From Mesorhizobium sp. (GTDB lineage Bacteria > Pseudomonadota > Alphaproteobacteria > Rhizobiales > Rhizobiaceae), in the NCBI RefSeq assembly GCF_004962925.1, contig NZ_SUEO01000005.1, positions 1-33,254 of the forward strand: a DNA stretch of 33,254 bases, in the 5' to 3' direction. Under the pieces are notes generated by a model. It saw only the letters and a list, made by a program, of their open reading frames with translations, had not been told where the DNA came from and made no database searches. Below, in pieces: positions 32,442 through 33,254 of this stretch (the stretch's first letter is position 1; every line of letters begins with the position of its first letter). Made by a program: the position numbers and the translations under genes.

Positions 32442-33073
32442 GACGCGGTACTCTTCAGGTCTTCGCCCGTGACGGTGCTGAGCATGGAGGGCATGGTGAT
32501 GTCCGCAAACCCCATCAGCCCTTGCAAAAAGAAGAACTGGAAGGTCCGGTTCTGAAGGCTGACGGTGATTGTCGGCACCGGTCCGCCGAACCGAGTCTGG
32601 TAGCCCAGGCCGGTGGCGGAATAGGCGATGACGACATTGTCGCGCCGCAGGCCAGGAAAGAAATGACACATACCCGGCCGCTGGTCTGTCGCCAACGCGG
32701 GACAGGCGTCGTCATTAGTGACTGCCGTATCGCCGCGGAAGATGCGACTGAAATTGGCAGCATTGAATGTGCCGCCATTGCTGCAAGCCCCTGTGCCGGC
32801 GGTATATGCGCAGACGAAGGGTCCATAAGCGGCGGCCACCACCGGCGCGCCCGGTGTCGTCGTCGGTGCGGCTGTAGCTAGCGCGGTGGCAACCGGATCG
32901 GAAATAGACGCCAGGCGCGCGCCTAACTGGACGGCCTTGGTGGCGGCGTTCCATTGATAGAAGGCATGGCCGAAATCGACGAAACCGAGAACAAGGGCAA
33001 ACAGCAGCGTCGCCACGATGGTCATTTCTACCATCGCCGCGCCGTCTTCCGATTTCGCAAAACGCTTGATCAT
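32438..33073 (-). CDS. TadE/TadG-like pilus pseudopilin
   Basis: A 211-residue protein of the Tad pilus locus. The N-terminus MIKRFAKSEDGAAMVEMTIV is the TadE-type signature: a short basic stretch, then G-A-A-xVE, followed by a hydrophobic helix (VATLLFALVLGFVDFGHAFY). A long periplasmic domain follows with CAYTAGTGACSNGGTF and MCHFFPGLRRDNVVIAY. These minor pseudopilins are processed by a prepilin peptidase and help assemble Flp pili. The start at 33073 is three bases from the stop of the upstream pilus gene, consistent with a single operon that continues past the right edge. Confidence 0.9.
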   Translation of the reverse strand: MIKRFAKSEDGAAMVEMTIVATLLFALVLGFVDFGHAFYQWNAATKAVQLGARLASISDPVATALATAAPTTTPGAPVVAAAYGPFVCAYTAGTGACSNGGTFNAANFSRIFRGDTAVTNDDACPALATDQRPGMCHFFPGLRRDNVVIAYSATGLGYQTRFGGPVPTITVSLQNRTFQFFFLQGLMGFADITMPSMLSTVTGEDLKSTAS

Positions 33074-33075
33074 GA

Positions 33076-33254
33076 TCAGAATCGGATCAACCGCTCCTCG
33101 TGAGAGCCGGTCAGCGTGATCGGACCGATTCCGATGAACGACAGCATGCCGACGCCGGTATATGGATAGTTGCCGGCCGCTCGGACGATGCAGACTTGTG
33201 CCGTGGTGGAGCGATATTGGGTGACGCCATTGACGACGGCGGGGCGACAGGAAG
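33076..33254 (-). CDS. TadE-like pilus protein, 5' part outside window
   Basis: The C-terminal 59 residues of a gene that starts beyond the right edge. The visible part reads VVNGVTQYRSTTAQVCIVRA and TGVGMLSFIGIGPITLTGS and ends ERLIRF before the stop at 33076-33078. The pattern of a C-terminal extracellular domain with RPAVVNG and CIVRAAG is like that of TadE/TadG proteins, and the adjacent gene supports this. Identification is by context more than by strong motif. Confidence 0.6.
   Translation of the reverse strand, partial: SCRPAVVNGVTQYRSTTAQVCIVRAAGNYPYTGVGMLSFIGIGPITLTGSHEERLIRF

Overview
This is a GC-rich window that looks like a Rhizobiales chromosome, most probably Mesorhizobium or a close relative. 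That rests on recognised family types: a KTSC protein, DUF982 and DUF3606 small proteins, an ExoX/SyrA-like exopolysaccharide repressor, an RHH_4-type regulator, a Tad/Cpa pilus locus and a rhizobial-style intergenic repeat. No rRNA, tRNA or CRISPR array was seen. All identifications come from reading motifs; no database search was run.

Region 1 (about 1-12.1 kb) is an accessory zone rich in broken genes. A SAM-dependent methyltransferase runs directly into the back half of a decayed Tn3-family transposase. The transposon relic ends at a recognisable 37-bp terminal inverted repeat (2989-3025), and the sequence abutting that repeat is a remnant of an ATP-dependent DNA ligase of the LigD type. 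A second, longer LigD-type ligase remnant follows at 4.1-5.0 kb. Further on lie two tandem DUF982 remnants, a frameshifted zinc-ribbon protein and a caspase-like protease with two compensating frameshifts. Intact genes among them are KTSC, a small zinc-ribbon protein, a small membrane protein, a DUF3606-like protein, a membrane-anchored thermonuclease, an RHH protein, a YihY/BrkB membrane protein and a 3-methyladenine DNA glycosylase.

Region 2 (about 12.5-17.5 kb) is a minus-strand envelope group: an exopolysaccharide-repressor-like protein, a membrane GGDEF protein whose signature motif is destroyed, a thermonuclease-fold protein that has lost its catalytic residues, an LpoA-like lipoprotein, a lytic transglycosylase and a small secreted cysteine-containing protein.

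Region 3 (about 17.5-29 kb) is a complete RTX-adhesin locus. It has a 1453-residue VCBS/RTX adhesin, a divergent LapG-type periplasmic cysteine protease and a type I secretion operon in the order TolC, ABC transporter, HlyD, RHH-PAS regulator. The adhesin and protease share a conspicuously AT-rich 322-bp divergent control region. No LapD-like c-di-GMP receptor is present in the window, although LapG usually needs one. The regulator, which joins a ribbon-helix-helix domain to an apparent PAS domain, and a perfect 26-bp dyad between the transporter and HlyD genes are the most unusual parts.

Region 4 (about 29.2-33.3 kb) holds a small membrane protein, an SH3-like secreted protein and the end of a Tad pilus operon: two TadE-type pseudopilin genes, cpaE, an L,D-transpeptidase and a proline-rich membrane protein. 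These genes overlap or nearly abut. cpaE carries one frameshift.

Taken together, the intact right two thirds of the window encodes surface attachment (adhesin and Tad pilus) plus peptidoglycan-modifying enzymes that could open or re-seal the wall for it. The left third looks like a decaying insertion hot spot.
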